Source: Bacillota bacterium (lineage in GTDB: Bacteria > Bacillota > SHA-98 > UBA4971). From it: 44,960 nt of DNA. Made by a program: the position numbers and the translations under genes. This document shows, in pieces, positions 16,743-24,676 of this stretch; within the stretch, counting starts at the first letter, position 1; every line of letters starts with the position of its first letter. Below the pieces are notes generated by a model that saw only the letters and a program-made list of their open reading frames with translations, made no database searches and was not told where the DNA came from. The DNA lies in contig DUVA01000141.1 in assembly GCA_012841305.1 (NCBI GenBank), forward strand, positions 1 to 44,960, in the 5' to 3' direction.

Positions 16743-18092
16743 GTGGGTGTTGATAAATTGACGAACGACAGCGGTGTTGTGGTTGTAGGCGGAGGACTTG
16801 CAGGTAGTGAGGCAGCATGGCAGATAGCCAGGAGAGGTGTCCCGGTCAGCCTTATTGAAATGAGGCCGCATGTGATGACGCCTGCTCATACCACATCCGG
16901 CTTGGCGGAGCTGGTATGCTCCAATTCACTGGGGTCTGACAGCTTTCGGAATGCATCCGGTATTCTCAAAGAAGAATTGCGAATCTACGGCTCGCTAATC
17001 ATGAGATGCGCGGAAGCAGCCAGGATCCCTGCAGGGTCAGCTCTGGCAGTGGAAAGGGATAGATTTTCGCATCTTGTAAGCTCATACATCAAAAGATCCT
17101 CCAATATCCGCCTGGTAAGGGAAGAAATTATTGATATCCCATTGCAAAGGCCTTGCATCATAGCCAGCGGCCCGCTGACTTCCCCGGGTCTTACCGGGTC
17201 TGTTGCAGAGTTGACAGGTGAAGACAATCTATACTTCTATGATGCTGTAGCTCCCATTGTGACCTTGGAGTCTTTGGATATGTCCCGGGTGTTTTGGGGT
17301 TCCCGGTATGGGCGGGGCGGGGATGACTATCTCAACTGTCCCATGACGGAAGACGAATATAACCGCTTCCATGATGCTTTGGTCTCTGCAAAGACAGCGC
17401 CGTTACACGAATTCGAGGACGTAAGGGTTTTTGAAGCTTGTATGCCTGTAGAGACTCTGGCGATGCGCGGGCGGGAATCGCTGGCTTACGGCCCTCTGAG
17501 GCCGGTTGGGCTAAGAGACCCCCGTACGGGAGAGCGCCCTTATGCGGTAGTGCAATTAAGACCGGAGAATATCTCGCGTTCCTTATTGAATTTGGTAGGC
17601 TTTCAAACGCGACTTACATGGGATGAACAGCGTCGGGTCTTCCGCATGATTCCCGGTCTGGAACAGGCTGAGTTTGCCAGATACGGAGTTATGCATAGAA
17701 ATACGTTTATTAACTCGCCTCGGATCCTCCTTCCTACACTACAGTGTCGGCACGACGAAGGCCTTCTATTTGCAGGGCAAATCACAGGAGTTGAGGGATA
17801 CCTGGAGTCAGCTGCGTCCGGACTGGTTGCCGGGATAAATGCAGCCAGGCTTGTGCTGGGTTTGCCTTCCCGCCAGTTTCCGAAAGAGACAGTCATCGGC
17901 GCTCTTTGCCACTATGTATCCGCCTCACAGTCTGAGGCCTTTCAACCTATGAATGCCAACTTCGGGATTCTGCCAAAACCTGACAAAAAACGACATAGAA
18001 AAGCTGATAGGCTAGCAATTGCGGCATTTTCTTTGGAAATTGCACACGACTTCGAGAAAACCTTCGGTTCCAGACTTGATCAACAATTATGA
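16743..18092 (+). CDS. trmFO: Folate-dependent tRNA (uracil54-C5)-methyltransferase TrmFO
   Basis: Flavoenzyme that makes ribothymidine at position 54 of tRNA using methylenetetrahydrofolate and FAD. The 449-residue product has the N-terminal dinucleotide-binding motif VVVVGGGLAGSEAAWQIA, then VCSNSLGSDSFRNASG and IEMRPHVMTPAHTT, which are specific to TrmFO and separate it from MnmG. GTG 16743 is the best available start, with AGGA a few bases upstream. Lies 24 bp after topA in the usual order. Confidence 0.96.
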   Translation: MGVDKLTNDSGVVVVGGGLAGSEAAWQIARRGVPVSLIEMRPHVMTPAHTTSGLAELVCSNSLGSDSFRNASGILKEELRIYGSLIMRCAEAARIPAGSALAVERDRFSHLVSSYIKRSSNIRLVREEIIDIPLQRPCIIASGPLTSPGLTGSVAELTGEDNLYFYDAVAPIVTLESLDMSRVFWGSRYGRGGDDYLNCPMTEDEYNRFHDALVSAKTAPLHEFEDVRVFEACMPVETLAMRGRESLAYGPLRPVGLRDPRTGERPYAVVQLRPENISRSLLNLVGFQTRLTWDEQRRVFRMIPGLEQAEFARYGVMHRNTFINSPRILLPTLQCRHDEGLLFAGQITGVEGYLESAASGLVAGINAARLVLGLPSRQFPKETVIGALCHYVSASQSEAFQPMNANFGILPKPDKKRHRKADRLAIAAFSLEIAHDFEKTFGSRLDQQL

Positions 18093-18167
18093 TTGTGATA
18101 CAATTCTGAAATGAGGGAGTCCCTTTAAACGGCTTAATGCTGGGTTCTCCATAAGGGAGCTGTATTT

Positions 18168-19073
18168 GTGTTGACTGGTGATGTTGACGGTTTTCTCGGA
18201 TATCTTTCCGTTGAAAAGGGCCATTCATCTAATACGATAAACGCCTATGCCTCTGATATTCGAACATTCATAGATTTTGTCGAGGATATGCATGGGGACA
18301 ATGAGAATCCGGATCTGTCGAACATTACTTATCGTGAGATCAGGGCGTACCTGGCGTATCTTCAAAAAGCGAATTACTCCAGGCGAACAATTGCCAGGAG
18401 ACTTGCGGCTGTTAGAGCCTTTTTTTCTTATCTTTGCAGGAAAGGGATTGTCTCCCAGAATCCTGCAAAAGGCGTCAGGACTCCAAAAGAAGGGCGCAGA
18501 ATACCGCCTTTTCTTCGCGAGGATGAGGTCGTATCCTTGTTGGAGTCTCCTTCGGGAGACACACCTCTGGAACTCCGCGACAGGGCTATTTTGGAAACCC
18601 TTTATGCTGCAGGCCTTCGTGTCGGCGAGCTGGTCGGGCTCAACCTTGACAGTGTTGAGCTCTCTACCGGCTATGTTAGAGCGTACGGAAAGGGATCTAA
18701 AGAGAGAATAGTCCCAATAGGAGCAAAGGCTGTAGAAGCATTGGTGGAGTACTTGGAACGTGGAAGGCCCAAGATTGTGTCAAAAGGGCAAGAATCTCGT
18801 GCCCTTTTCCTAAACTGTAACGGAACAAGGCTTTCCGGGCGCGCTGTTCAAATCATGGTAAACAAGTACATAGATAGGGCGTCTGTCGATAAGGAGATCA
18901 GTCCTCATGCCTTGAGACATTCCTTTGCTACTCATCTCCTGGATCATGGAGCCGATCTCCGGGCTGTCCAGGAATTGCTAGGTCACGCCAGTGTTTCCAC
19001 GACTCAACTCTATACGCATATGACCAGGAAGAGACTTCGTGTAGTCTACGACAAGGCCCATCCACGGGCATAA
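18168..19073 (+). CDS. xerC: Tyrosine recombinase XerC (CodV)
   Basis: Site-specific recombinase that resolves chromosome dimers at dif with a XerD partner. All catalytic residues are present in the 301-residue product: Arg151 (YAAGLRVGELVG), Lys175, His247-Arg250 (HALRHSFATH), His273 (LLGHAS) and nucleophile Tyr282 (TTQLYTH). The N-terminal SAM-like core-binding domain spans about 5-95. Start GTG 18168 follows AAGGGAGC. Position between trmFO and hslV matches codV of Bacillus, so I read it as the housekeeping recombinase rather than an integrase. Confidence 0.95.
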   Translation: MLTGDVDGFLGYLSVEKGHSSNTINAYASDIRTFIDFVEDMHGDNENPDLSNITYREIRAYLAYLQKANYSRRTIARRLAAVRAFFSYLCRKGIVSQNPAKGVRTPKEGRRIPPFLREDEVVSLLESPSGDTPLELRDRAILETLYAAGLRVGELVGLNLDSVELSTGYVRAYGKGSKERIVPIGAKAVEALVEYLERGRPKIVSKGQESRALFLNCNGTRLSGRAVQIMVNKYIDRASVDKEISPHALRHSFATHLLDHGADLRAVQELLGHASVSTTQLYTHMTRKRLRVVYDKAHPRA

Positions 19074-19097
19074 TACAGCGTGATTAGGAGGTAGGCC

Positions 19098-19637
19098 GTG
19101 GTGAAACATGAGTTCTATGCAACAACTATAGTTGCGGTGAAGCGCGGTGAACATGTGGCTATTGCCGGGGACGGACAGGTTACCATGGGCAACACCGTAA
19201 TGAAGCATAAGGCAAAAAAAGTTCGAAGGCTCCACGAAGGAAAGGTCGTGGCAGGCTTTGCAGGGACTGCGGCTGACGCTTTTGCGCTGTTTGAACGATT
19301 TGAAGGTAAGCTCGAGGAGTACCATGGAAACTTGCAGCGAGCCTCGGTGGAGTTGGTAAAAGAGTGGCGTTTGGATCGTGCCTTGAGAAGACTTGAAGCT
19401 CTGTTGGTTGTTGGAGATAAGTCCGGCTTACTGGTGATTTCAGGTAATGGAGACCTTATCGAGCCTGACGACGGCATCACGGCAGTGGGTTCAGGCGGGC
19501 CTATGGCCCTGGCAGCAGCAAAGGCGCTGATTCGCCACACAGACCTCAACTGTGGTGAAGTTGCCACGGAAGCACTGCGAATTGCGTCTTCCATATGCAT
19601 ATATACAAATGAGGAGATCGTGTGTGAGGAAATATGA
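19098..19637 (+). CDS. hslV: HslV (ClpQ) protease subunit
   Basis: Proteasome-like threonine peptidase that forms the chamber of the HslUV ATP-dependent protease. 179 residues; the conserved [10 protein letters not shown] puts the likely nucleophile at Thr9, with a short leader to be removed, followed by AGDGQVTMG and the C-terminal [16 protein letters not shown] precedes GTG 19098 (GTG 19101 would remove one residue). B. subtilis ClpQ is reported to use an N-terminal serine; residue 2 here is valine, so processing to Thr9 is the simpler reading. Overlaps the hslU region. Confidence 0.96.
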   Translation: MVKHEFYATTIVAVKRGEHVAIAGDGQVTMGNTVMKHKAKKVRRLHEGKVVAGFAGTAADAFALFERFEGKLEEYHGNLQRASVELVKEWRLDRALRRLEALLVVGDKSGLLVISGNGDLIEPDDGITAVGSGGPMALAAAKALIRHTDLNCGEVATEALRIASSICIYTNEEIVCEEI

Positions 19638-19651
19638 AAGGGGGCTTACAC

Positions 19652-21052
19652 GTGGAGCGGCTCGAAGAGCTGACACCCAGGGCTATTGTGGCGGAACTCG
19701 ATAAATTCATCGTCGGACAGGATCGGGCCAAGAGGTCTGTGGCAATCGCTCTTCGCAACAGGTACCGCAGGCTGAACCTTAAAGGGTCTCTCCGCGACGA
19801 AGTGATCCCTAAGAATATCCTGATGATAGGCCCTACGGGGGTAGGTAAGACTGAAATCGCTCGCAGGCTGGCGAGGTTGGTTAATGCCCCGTTTACGAAA
19901 GTCGAGGCTACGAAGTTTACTGAAGTAGGATACGTCGGTAGGGATGTGGATGCCATTATCAGGGATTTGGTGGAAAACGCCATTCGAATGGTGAAGTCTG
20001 AGAAAATGGCAAGAGTCTATCATAAGGCTGAAGCCGTTGTTGATGACAGGCTTTTGGATCTTCTGGCTCCCCTGCCCTCCCGCGAATCCGGCAAGAATCC
20101 CTTTGCCATGCTTATGGGGGGATTCGGCGTTCAGCGAGATGACGATGCTTTCGAACGGAGACTGGAAGAAGCAGAACGCAAACGTGAGGACGTGAGAGCC
20201 AGGCTTGTTGCGGGAGAGCTGGAGGACACAATCATCGAAGTGTCCATAGAGGATAAGACCCCCCCTATGCTTGAGGTCTTTAGCGGTGCCGGGGTAGAGG
20301 AGATGGGCATCAACATGCAAGACCTTTTTGGAGGGGCCTTCCCGGGGAAGACCAGGCGGAGGCGGGTTCCGGTAAGAGAAGCCAGGAAAATCATAGCTCA
20401 TGAAGAAGCGCAAAACCTAATCGATATGGCAGAAGTAGAACAAGAAGCAATCACCCGTGTTGAGCAAACAGGAATTGTCTTTATCGATGAGTTAGATAAG
20501 ATAGCAGGCAAGGAAAGGGGTATGGGTCCTGATGTCTCCAGGGAAGGGGTGCAACGGGACATCCTGCCCATCGTTGAAGGTTGTACTGTCACAACCAAGT
20601 ACGGCCCTGTAAAGACTGACCATGTGTTGTTTATTGCTGCAGGCGCTTTTCACGTATCAAAGCCTTCAGACCTTATTCCGGAACTCCAAGGAAGGTTTCC
20701 GATTCGTGTTGAGCTGGACAGTCTTACCAAAGAAGATTTCAAGCGCATCCTCTGCGAGCCTGAGAACGCCTTGATTAAGCAGTATATTGCGCTTCTTGCT
20801 ACAGAAGGCATTGAACTGGTATTTACGTCGGATGCCGTAGACGAAATTGCAGCCATTGCCAGTGAGGTCAATGAAGAGACTGAGAATATCGGTGCCAGGC
20901 GATTACACACTGTGATGGAGCGGCTCCTTGAGGATGTGTCTTTTAATGCTCCGGATCTCTCTTCCAAGAAAGTAGCAATTGACAGAGAATATGTACGGGA
21001 GAAGCTCCGGGATATTGTCGGTAACAAGGATCTGAGCAGGTTTATCTTATGA
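19652..21052 (+). CDS. hslU: HslU (ClpY) AAA+ ATPase subunit
   Basis: Unfoldase that feeds substrates to HslV. 466 residues from GTG 19652 (AAAGGGGG upstream, typical start [17 protein letters not shown]); an ATG at 19634 overlapping the hslV stop is in frame and would add six residues. Walker A GPTGVGKT is at 60-67, the I domain occupies roughly 110-240, Walker B is [14 protein letters not shown], and the C-terminus DLSRFIL is the tail that inserts into HslV. Complete and normal. Confidence 0.97.
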   Translation: MERLEELTPRAIVAELDKFIVGQDRAKRSVAIALRNRYRRLNLKGSLRDEVIPKNILMIGPTGVGKTEIARRLARLVNAPFTKVEATKFTEVGYVGRDVDAIIRDLVENAIRMVKSEKMARVYHKAEAVVDDRLLDLLAPLPSRESGKNPFAMLMGGFGVQRDDDAFERRLEEAERKREDVRARLVAGELEDTIIEVSIEDKTPPMLEVFSGAGVEEMGINMQDLFGGAFPGKTRRRRVPVREARKIIAHEEAQNLIDMAEVEQEAITRVEQTGIVFIDELDKIAGKERGMGPDVSREGVQRDILPIVEGCTVTTKYGPVKTDHVLFIAAGAFHVSKPSDLIPELQGRFPIRVELDSLTKEDFKRILCEPENALIKQYIALLATEGIELVFTSDAVDEIAAIASEVNEETENIGARRLHTVMERLLEDVSFNAPDLSSKKVAIDREYVREKLRDIVGNKDLSRFIL

Positions 21053-21060
21053 TTGCTCGT

Positions 21061-21206
21061 CCGGGGCCGGATCATGCCCCGGCCGAGGGAAGTCAGAGGC
21101 ATGAATCGCGGTGTCATACTTAGGTTCGGACTACTCTACCCTTTGGGCCGGACAAGCCCGGAAAGGAGACTGTCAGTCTGAAGCATCAAAGGGAGGGCAA
21201 AGCCCT
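21061..21206. other. Four hairpins in the hslU-codY intergenic region
   Basis: CCGGGGC/GCCCCGG at 21061-21082 may end hslU transcription, though no T-run follows. Before codY lie CCTTTGGGC (21140-21148) with GCCC and AAAGG (21156-21166), AGACTG/CAGTCT (21167-21179) and AGGGC/GCCCT (21194-21206). The last hairpin ends about 10 bases before the codY SD. The leader could carry regulation, but no known motif is recognised and no CodY-box-like AATTTTCWGAAAATT is visible. Confidence 0.4.
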
Positions 21207-21231
21207 GAGGCAGCTAAAGGAGGTAATAAAC

Positions 21232-22017
21232 ATGAGAGAACTATTGGAGAAATCGCGAAGAATCAGTCGGTTTGTGCAGGAGTCTCAAGGTCACACATTG
21301 AGCCTCAAGGAACTCGCGGAGGTCTTATCTGAGGAAGTCGGAGCGAACGTCTATGTAGTAAGTCGCAGAGGTAAGTTACTGGGATTTGCGACGATGGAAA
21401 GCTTCGAATGTGATGTAGTCGCCCGGCTCGTAGGCAATGGTGAAGCTTTTCCTAAGGAGTGCATGGATTGGCTTCTCAGGATTATCGAAGCATCGGACAA
21501 CCTCCGGCAGGACGAAGGCAAATGTTTCCTCGATGCAGACAGCCGGTGCCCGTTTGGGGAAGCTCTCATAACGGTAGTCCCGGTCTATGCAGGTGGAGAC
21601 AGGCTGGCTACCCTTGTGATGGCCAGGTTCGAGCCTGATTTTGAAGAGGACGAACTGATTCTTGCAGAGTTCGCCGCAACAATCATTGGATTGGAAGTCC
21701 TACGCTCAAAAGCCGATAAGGTTGAAGAAGAAGCAAGGAAACAAGCCTCAGTGCAGATGGCCCTTGATACTTTGTCCTTCTCTGAGCAGGAAGCTGTTGA
21801 GCATATTTTCAGAGAACTCAACGGAGAAGAAGGCTTGCTCGTGGCAAGCAAGATTGCGGATAAGGTCGGTATTACCAGATCCGTTATTGTCAATGCGCTC
21901 CGCAAGTTTGAGAGCGCAGGTGTGATCGAGTCTCGTTCCTTGGGAATGAAAGGGACTTATATTCGAGTGCTTAATGATAAACTCTTTGATGAACTGGAAC
22001 GTTTGCGCGCGCGTTGA
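21232..22017 (+). CDS. codY: GTP- and branched-chain amino acid-sensing repressor CodY
   Basis: Global regulator that represses stationary-phase and nutrient-acquisition genes when GTP and branched-chain amino acids are plentiful. The 261-residue product has the N-terminal GAF ligand-binding domain (about 1-155), a linker helix and a winged helix-turn-helix with the diagnostic ASKIADKVGITRSVIVNAL and SAGVIESRSLGMKGTYI near the C-terminus. ATG 21232 follows AAAGGAGGT. It ends 10 bp from the convergent germination operon with no clear terminator between. Confidence 0.96.
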   Translation: MRELLEKSRRISRFVQESQGHTLSLKELAEVLSEEVGANVYVVSRRGKLLGFATMESFECDVVARLVGNGEAFPKECMDWLLRIIEASDNLRQDEGKCFLDADSRCPFGEALITVVPVYAGGDRLATLVMARFEPDFEEDELILAEFAATIIGLEVLRSKADKVEEEARKQASVQMALDTLSFSEQEAVEHIFRELNGEEGLLVASKIADKVGITRSVIVNALRKFESAGVIESRSLGMKGTYIRVLNDKLFDELERLRAR

Positions 22018-22027
22018 GGCGCTGGGA

Positions 22028-22204
22028 TTATCCTCTGAGTATCAAGAGAGCAAGAGGGGCCACAACGCAGATTGCAGCAACAATGAATACACCTATGGCC
22101 CCTCTGATGTTCCCTTCTTTTGCGAGCCAACGGCCGAAGTTCACTGTATAAATGGCCACCAGTGTCGGAGCTGTCATTAACATCAAGATCATGCTCAATC
22201 TCAC
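22028..22204 (-). CDS. Small two-helix membrane protein, candidate germinant-receptor D subunit
   Basis: 58 residues from GTG (22204 on the reverse strand), preceded by GGGAGGA with five-base spacing. The sequence has two hydrophobic helices (roughly 2-20 and 33-56) joined by a short charged loop RWLAKEGNIRG. It is the last gene of the gerA-gerB-gerC operon. Bacillus ger operons often carry a short two-helix D gene that modulates receptor function (gerKD-type); size, topology and position fit, but the sequence itself is too short for me to assign by similarity. A longer in-frame extension to 22288 overlaps gerC and lacks an SD. Confidence 0.7.
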   Translation of the reverse strand: MRLSMILMLMTAPTLVAIYTVNFGRWLAKEGNIRGAIGVFIVAAICVVAPLALLILRG

Positions 22205-22232
22205 TTTGTTCCTCCCTACAGGCCGGCTGAGT

Positions 22233-23570
22233 TTAGTCTGCCGAAGGTTGCGGCGACTTAAAAAGCAGGCCAGTCCTGCGTAACTCAACTTGTACCGTCA
22301 CTTTGACATCTGCATTGGGAAACTTCTCACTCCATTTTAGATCTTGCCATTCATTCCATGTCATAGTCAGGTGCCTGGCCTTGTTCCCAAACCCAAAAAT
22401 GTCAGATGAGAATTCAGTTTGAGCTCTTCTGATAATATCCTTGCAACCTTTTTCTACCTCGTGGGCCAGTTTCATTTCAACAGCTCGAAGCGCCTTTGGG
22501 TTGGTATAGTCTTGATCTTCTTGACTCCCTACAAGGCCTCCTTCCAGTGTAACGTTGACCTTGATCCTGAATTCATCTCCGTCTCTTTCTATACGAATTT
22601 GCGTAGGACGGGCGAGTCGCAGGTCGGCTGAGACAAACCTGTCATCTGCCTCAGTACTCCGTACCACAGTAATGCCCTGCTTGAAGGTTCCCCTGAGGTA
22701 AAGGACGTGTCTTACCTCTTCTCCTGTGATTTCTCCTACCATCTTATCACCGCGAAAGACTGCTGCACCCAACAGTTCAACGGGATTCCCGCCTATTGAC
22801 GGAGATTCGCCGGCAAGATAGCGGATGTCTGACGCATTTATCGGTATGTTTGGTTGTGACGTGCTGTTGCCCTCGCCGGCTTTTGCTTTCTCGTCGCCTT
22901 CGCTTTGCTTTTCTGCTTGCTCCTTCGCGGACTGCTGTTCTTTGTTGATTCCGGCAAGGATCACCAAGGGTTCTTCAGCCAAAGACTGCATTTCCACGAG
23001 AAATCTATTAATCTGGGATGGAGGTATCAGCCCTGCTTTTCTGCTGGCAAGGGTAAGTAGCTCCAAGTTCTTTGCGGGGTTCTGCTCAAGAACAGGCTTG
23101 TTTTCAGTGAGGAATTCCCGTGCGGTGCCTTTAGCTACTGCGAGGAACATAGTCCTCCTGATTTCATGAAATCGCACCAGCTCTGACACGTAAGGCGCTA
23201 GGCCTTGCCGGGCAAGGTCTTCACTGACGATCAGCACCTTGCTGTGCACAAAGGACAGGCGTCGGTCTATATATGTATTGGCCATATCAACGAGGCCTAG
23301 GATAGACCTACCCCGCATGGTAGTAATGAGACTTGCACCGGCGCCTCCCCCGCCTGCGCTCGGTCCTCCTCCCTCTGCACCGCCGCTTGCTACAGCTCGC
23401 GGGACTGCAATCTGCAATGTCACGTACACAGTATTGTCTTCTCCCTTATCCAGGCCAATTGCCATTACCAATGCCAGGTCATCCACTTCGGTTCTACCCC
23501 AGCACCCTCCTATTACTACTGTGCATGCTGTGATAAGCATGGCGATTATCACGATTTTCGTACAGTGCAA
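22233..23570 (-). CDS. Spore germinant receptor lipoprotein, GerC family
   Basis: C subunit of a Ger-type nutrient germinant receptor in the spore inner membrane. The 445-residue product has a signal peptide with lipobox VIGGC (Cys23), then the family opening GRTEVDDLALVMAIGLDK. Two low-complexity inserts are visible: a Gly/Ala-rich stretch at about 65-80 and a Glu/Lys-rich stretch at about 215-240. The C-terminal region ends with the GerC domain (VKVTVQVELRRTGLL). Start TTG 23570 follows AGGGGG that overlaps the end of gerB; starts at 23552 or 23540 are possible but shorten the signal peptide. Confidence 0.9.
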   Translation of the reverse strand: MHCTKIVIIAMLITACTVVIGGCWGRTEVDDLALVMAIGLDKGEDNTVYVTLQIAVPRAVASGGAEGGGPSAGGGGAGASLITTMRGRSILGLVDMANTYIDRRLSFVHSKVLIVSEDLARQGLAPYVSELVRFHEIRRTMFLAVAKGTAREFLTENKPVLEQNPAKNLELLTLASRKAGLIPPSQINRFLVEMQSLAEEPLVILAGINKEQQSAKEQAEKQSEGDEKAKAGEGNSTSQPNIPINASDIRYLAGESPSIGGNPVELLGAAVFRGDKMVGEITGEEVRHVLYLRGTFKQGITVVRSTEADDRFVSADLRLARPTQIRIERDGDEFRIKVNVTLEGGLVGSQEDQDYTNPKALRAVEMKLAHEVEKGCKDIIRRAQTEFSSDIFGFGNKARHLTMTWNEWQDLKWSEKFPNADVKVTVQVELRRTGLLFKSPQPSAD

Positions 23571-23578
23571 GAGCCTAC

Positions 23579-24676
23579 TTACCCCCTGTTAGTGTTGTGG
23601 TCTCCTCTTAGCCGGGAGACCAAAAGCAAGATCAAAGGTACAGCGAATAGCACGAGTCCACCGTAAGTTTTCACTATCATGAAATCGATATACGTCGCTT
23701 GAGGTACGTCAGAAGGCACCAACGCGAGAGTAAATCCAAGGATTGCGAAAGCCGGCAAAAGGGGTTTGTGAGACGGGAGTTTCAGCATGTCTTTGATAAT
23801 TACAGTCGCTGTGTACCCGCTAAGTGCCAGGTGGATACATGCACTGATGACCCAAAGAAAAACGAAGGCCACTTCAATGCGTTGGAGGAATCGTCCCATG
23901 TATACTAAAGTCGAGGACTCGTATCCCGGATAGGCTATATGCAAGCTCAAAGGATAAGGAAATACTGCCGAGTAGGTAAGTGTCGACACAATCATGAAAA
24001 CAGCTGATACGGCAAGACTTGTGAGTCCCATCCTCTGCACTTTATGTCTTTCGTCAAGTTGTCCTGCTATGATACAAAGAAACATGATTTCGCCTGCAAT
24101 TCCCGAATGGACTACGCCGCCATAGACTATCTTCCCGATGCCTGGCCCAAACAGGGGGAATATTGTGTCGAAGTTGCTTTGAGGCAGCAACAAGAGATTA
24201 AGCAGGACAAGTGTGCCGATAATAAGAGGCATGCCGACTAAGGAGGCTCTGGTTATTGCTTCTGGCCCCATGGATGTGGCAACAAGGGTTGCGATGATGA
24301 AAACTCCCATAATCACCGAAAGCGGGGTGCGCGGAAGTAAGGCAGTGCTGACTGTCTCTGAGAATTCCCGGATTAATAAGACTGTAGTGGCAAAGAAGAA
24401 AAGGAAATACCCAAGCGAGGCAATTACGCCAAGTATTGGCCCGCCTGCTTTTTCGCTTGCTTCTACAATGTTCATTCCCGGGTAACGTCTTAAGAGGGCT
24501 ACTATCACGAGAAACCCTAAGGTTGCAGTGGCAAAGCTTATGGCAGGAACTATCCAGGCTGCAGTTTGGCCTATTTCGGCCATATGCTGCGGGAAGGAGA
24601 TCAAGAGTTTCGTGGACAGAAAGTAGATGGTGGCTGCTACAGCCTCTCTGGTGCCAATCTTGTCGTTACTTGCCAT
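23579..24676 (-). CDS. Spore germinant receptor permease, GerB family
   Basis: B subunit of the Ger receptor, an APC-superfamily membrane protein that binds the germinant. From ATG 24676 it is 365 residues with about ten transmembrane helices, beginning MASNDKIGTREAVAATIYF; GGGGAAG lies just upstream. A longer open frame to 24880 exists only because gerA overlaps in another frame. The start overlaps the gerA end by 11 bases, indicating coupling. Length is normal. Confidence 0.93.
   Translation of the reverse strand: MASNDKIGTREAVAATIYFLSTKLLISFPQHMAEIGQTAAWIVPAISFATATLGFLVIVALLRRYPGMNIVEASEKAGGPILGVIASLGYFLFFFATTVLLIREFSETVSTALLPRTPLSVIMGVFIIATLVATSMGPEAITRASLVGMPLIIGTLVLLNLLLLPQSNFDTIFPLFGPGIGKIVYGGVVHSGIAGEIMFLCIIAGQLDERHKVQRMGLTSLAVSAVFMIVSTLTYSAVFPYPLSLHIAYPGYESSTLVYMGRFLQRIEVAFVFLWVISACIHLALSGYTATVIIKDMLKLPSHKPLLPAFAILGFTLALVPSDVPQATYIDFMIVKTYGGLVLFAVPLILLLVSRLRGDHNTNRG

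Noticed and set aside
18168-19073. Phage or integron integrase
   Set aside because: The tyrosine recombinase sits between trmFO and hslV, the fixed position of xerC/codV in Bacillota, and no attachment-like repeats or phage genes are nearby.
22205-22288. 28-residue extension of the small ger D-like gene
   Set aside because: It runs back over gerC, is basic and non-hydrophobic, and has no SD. GTG 22204 has a strong one.
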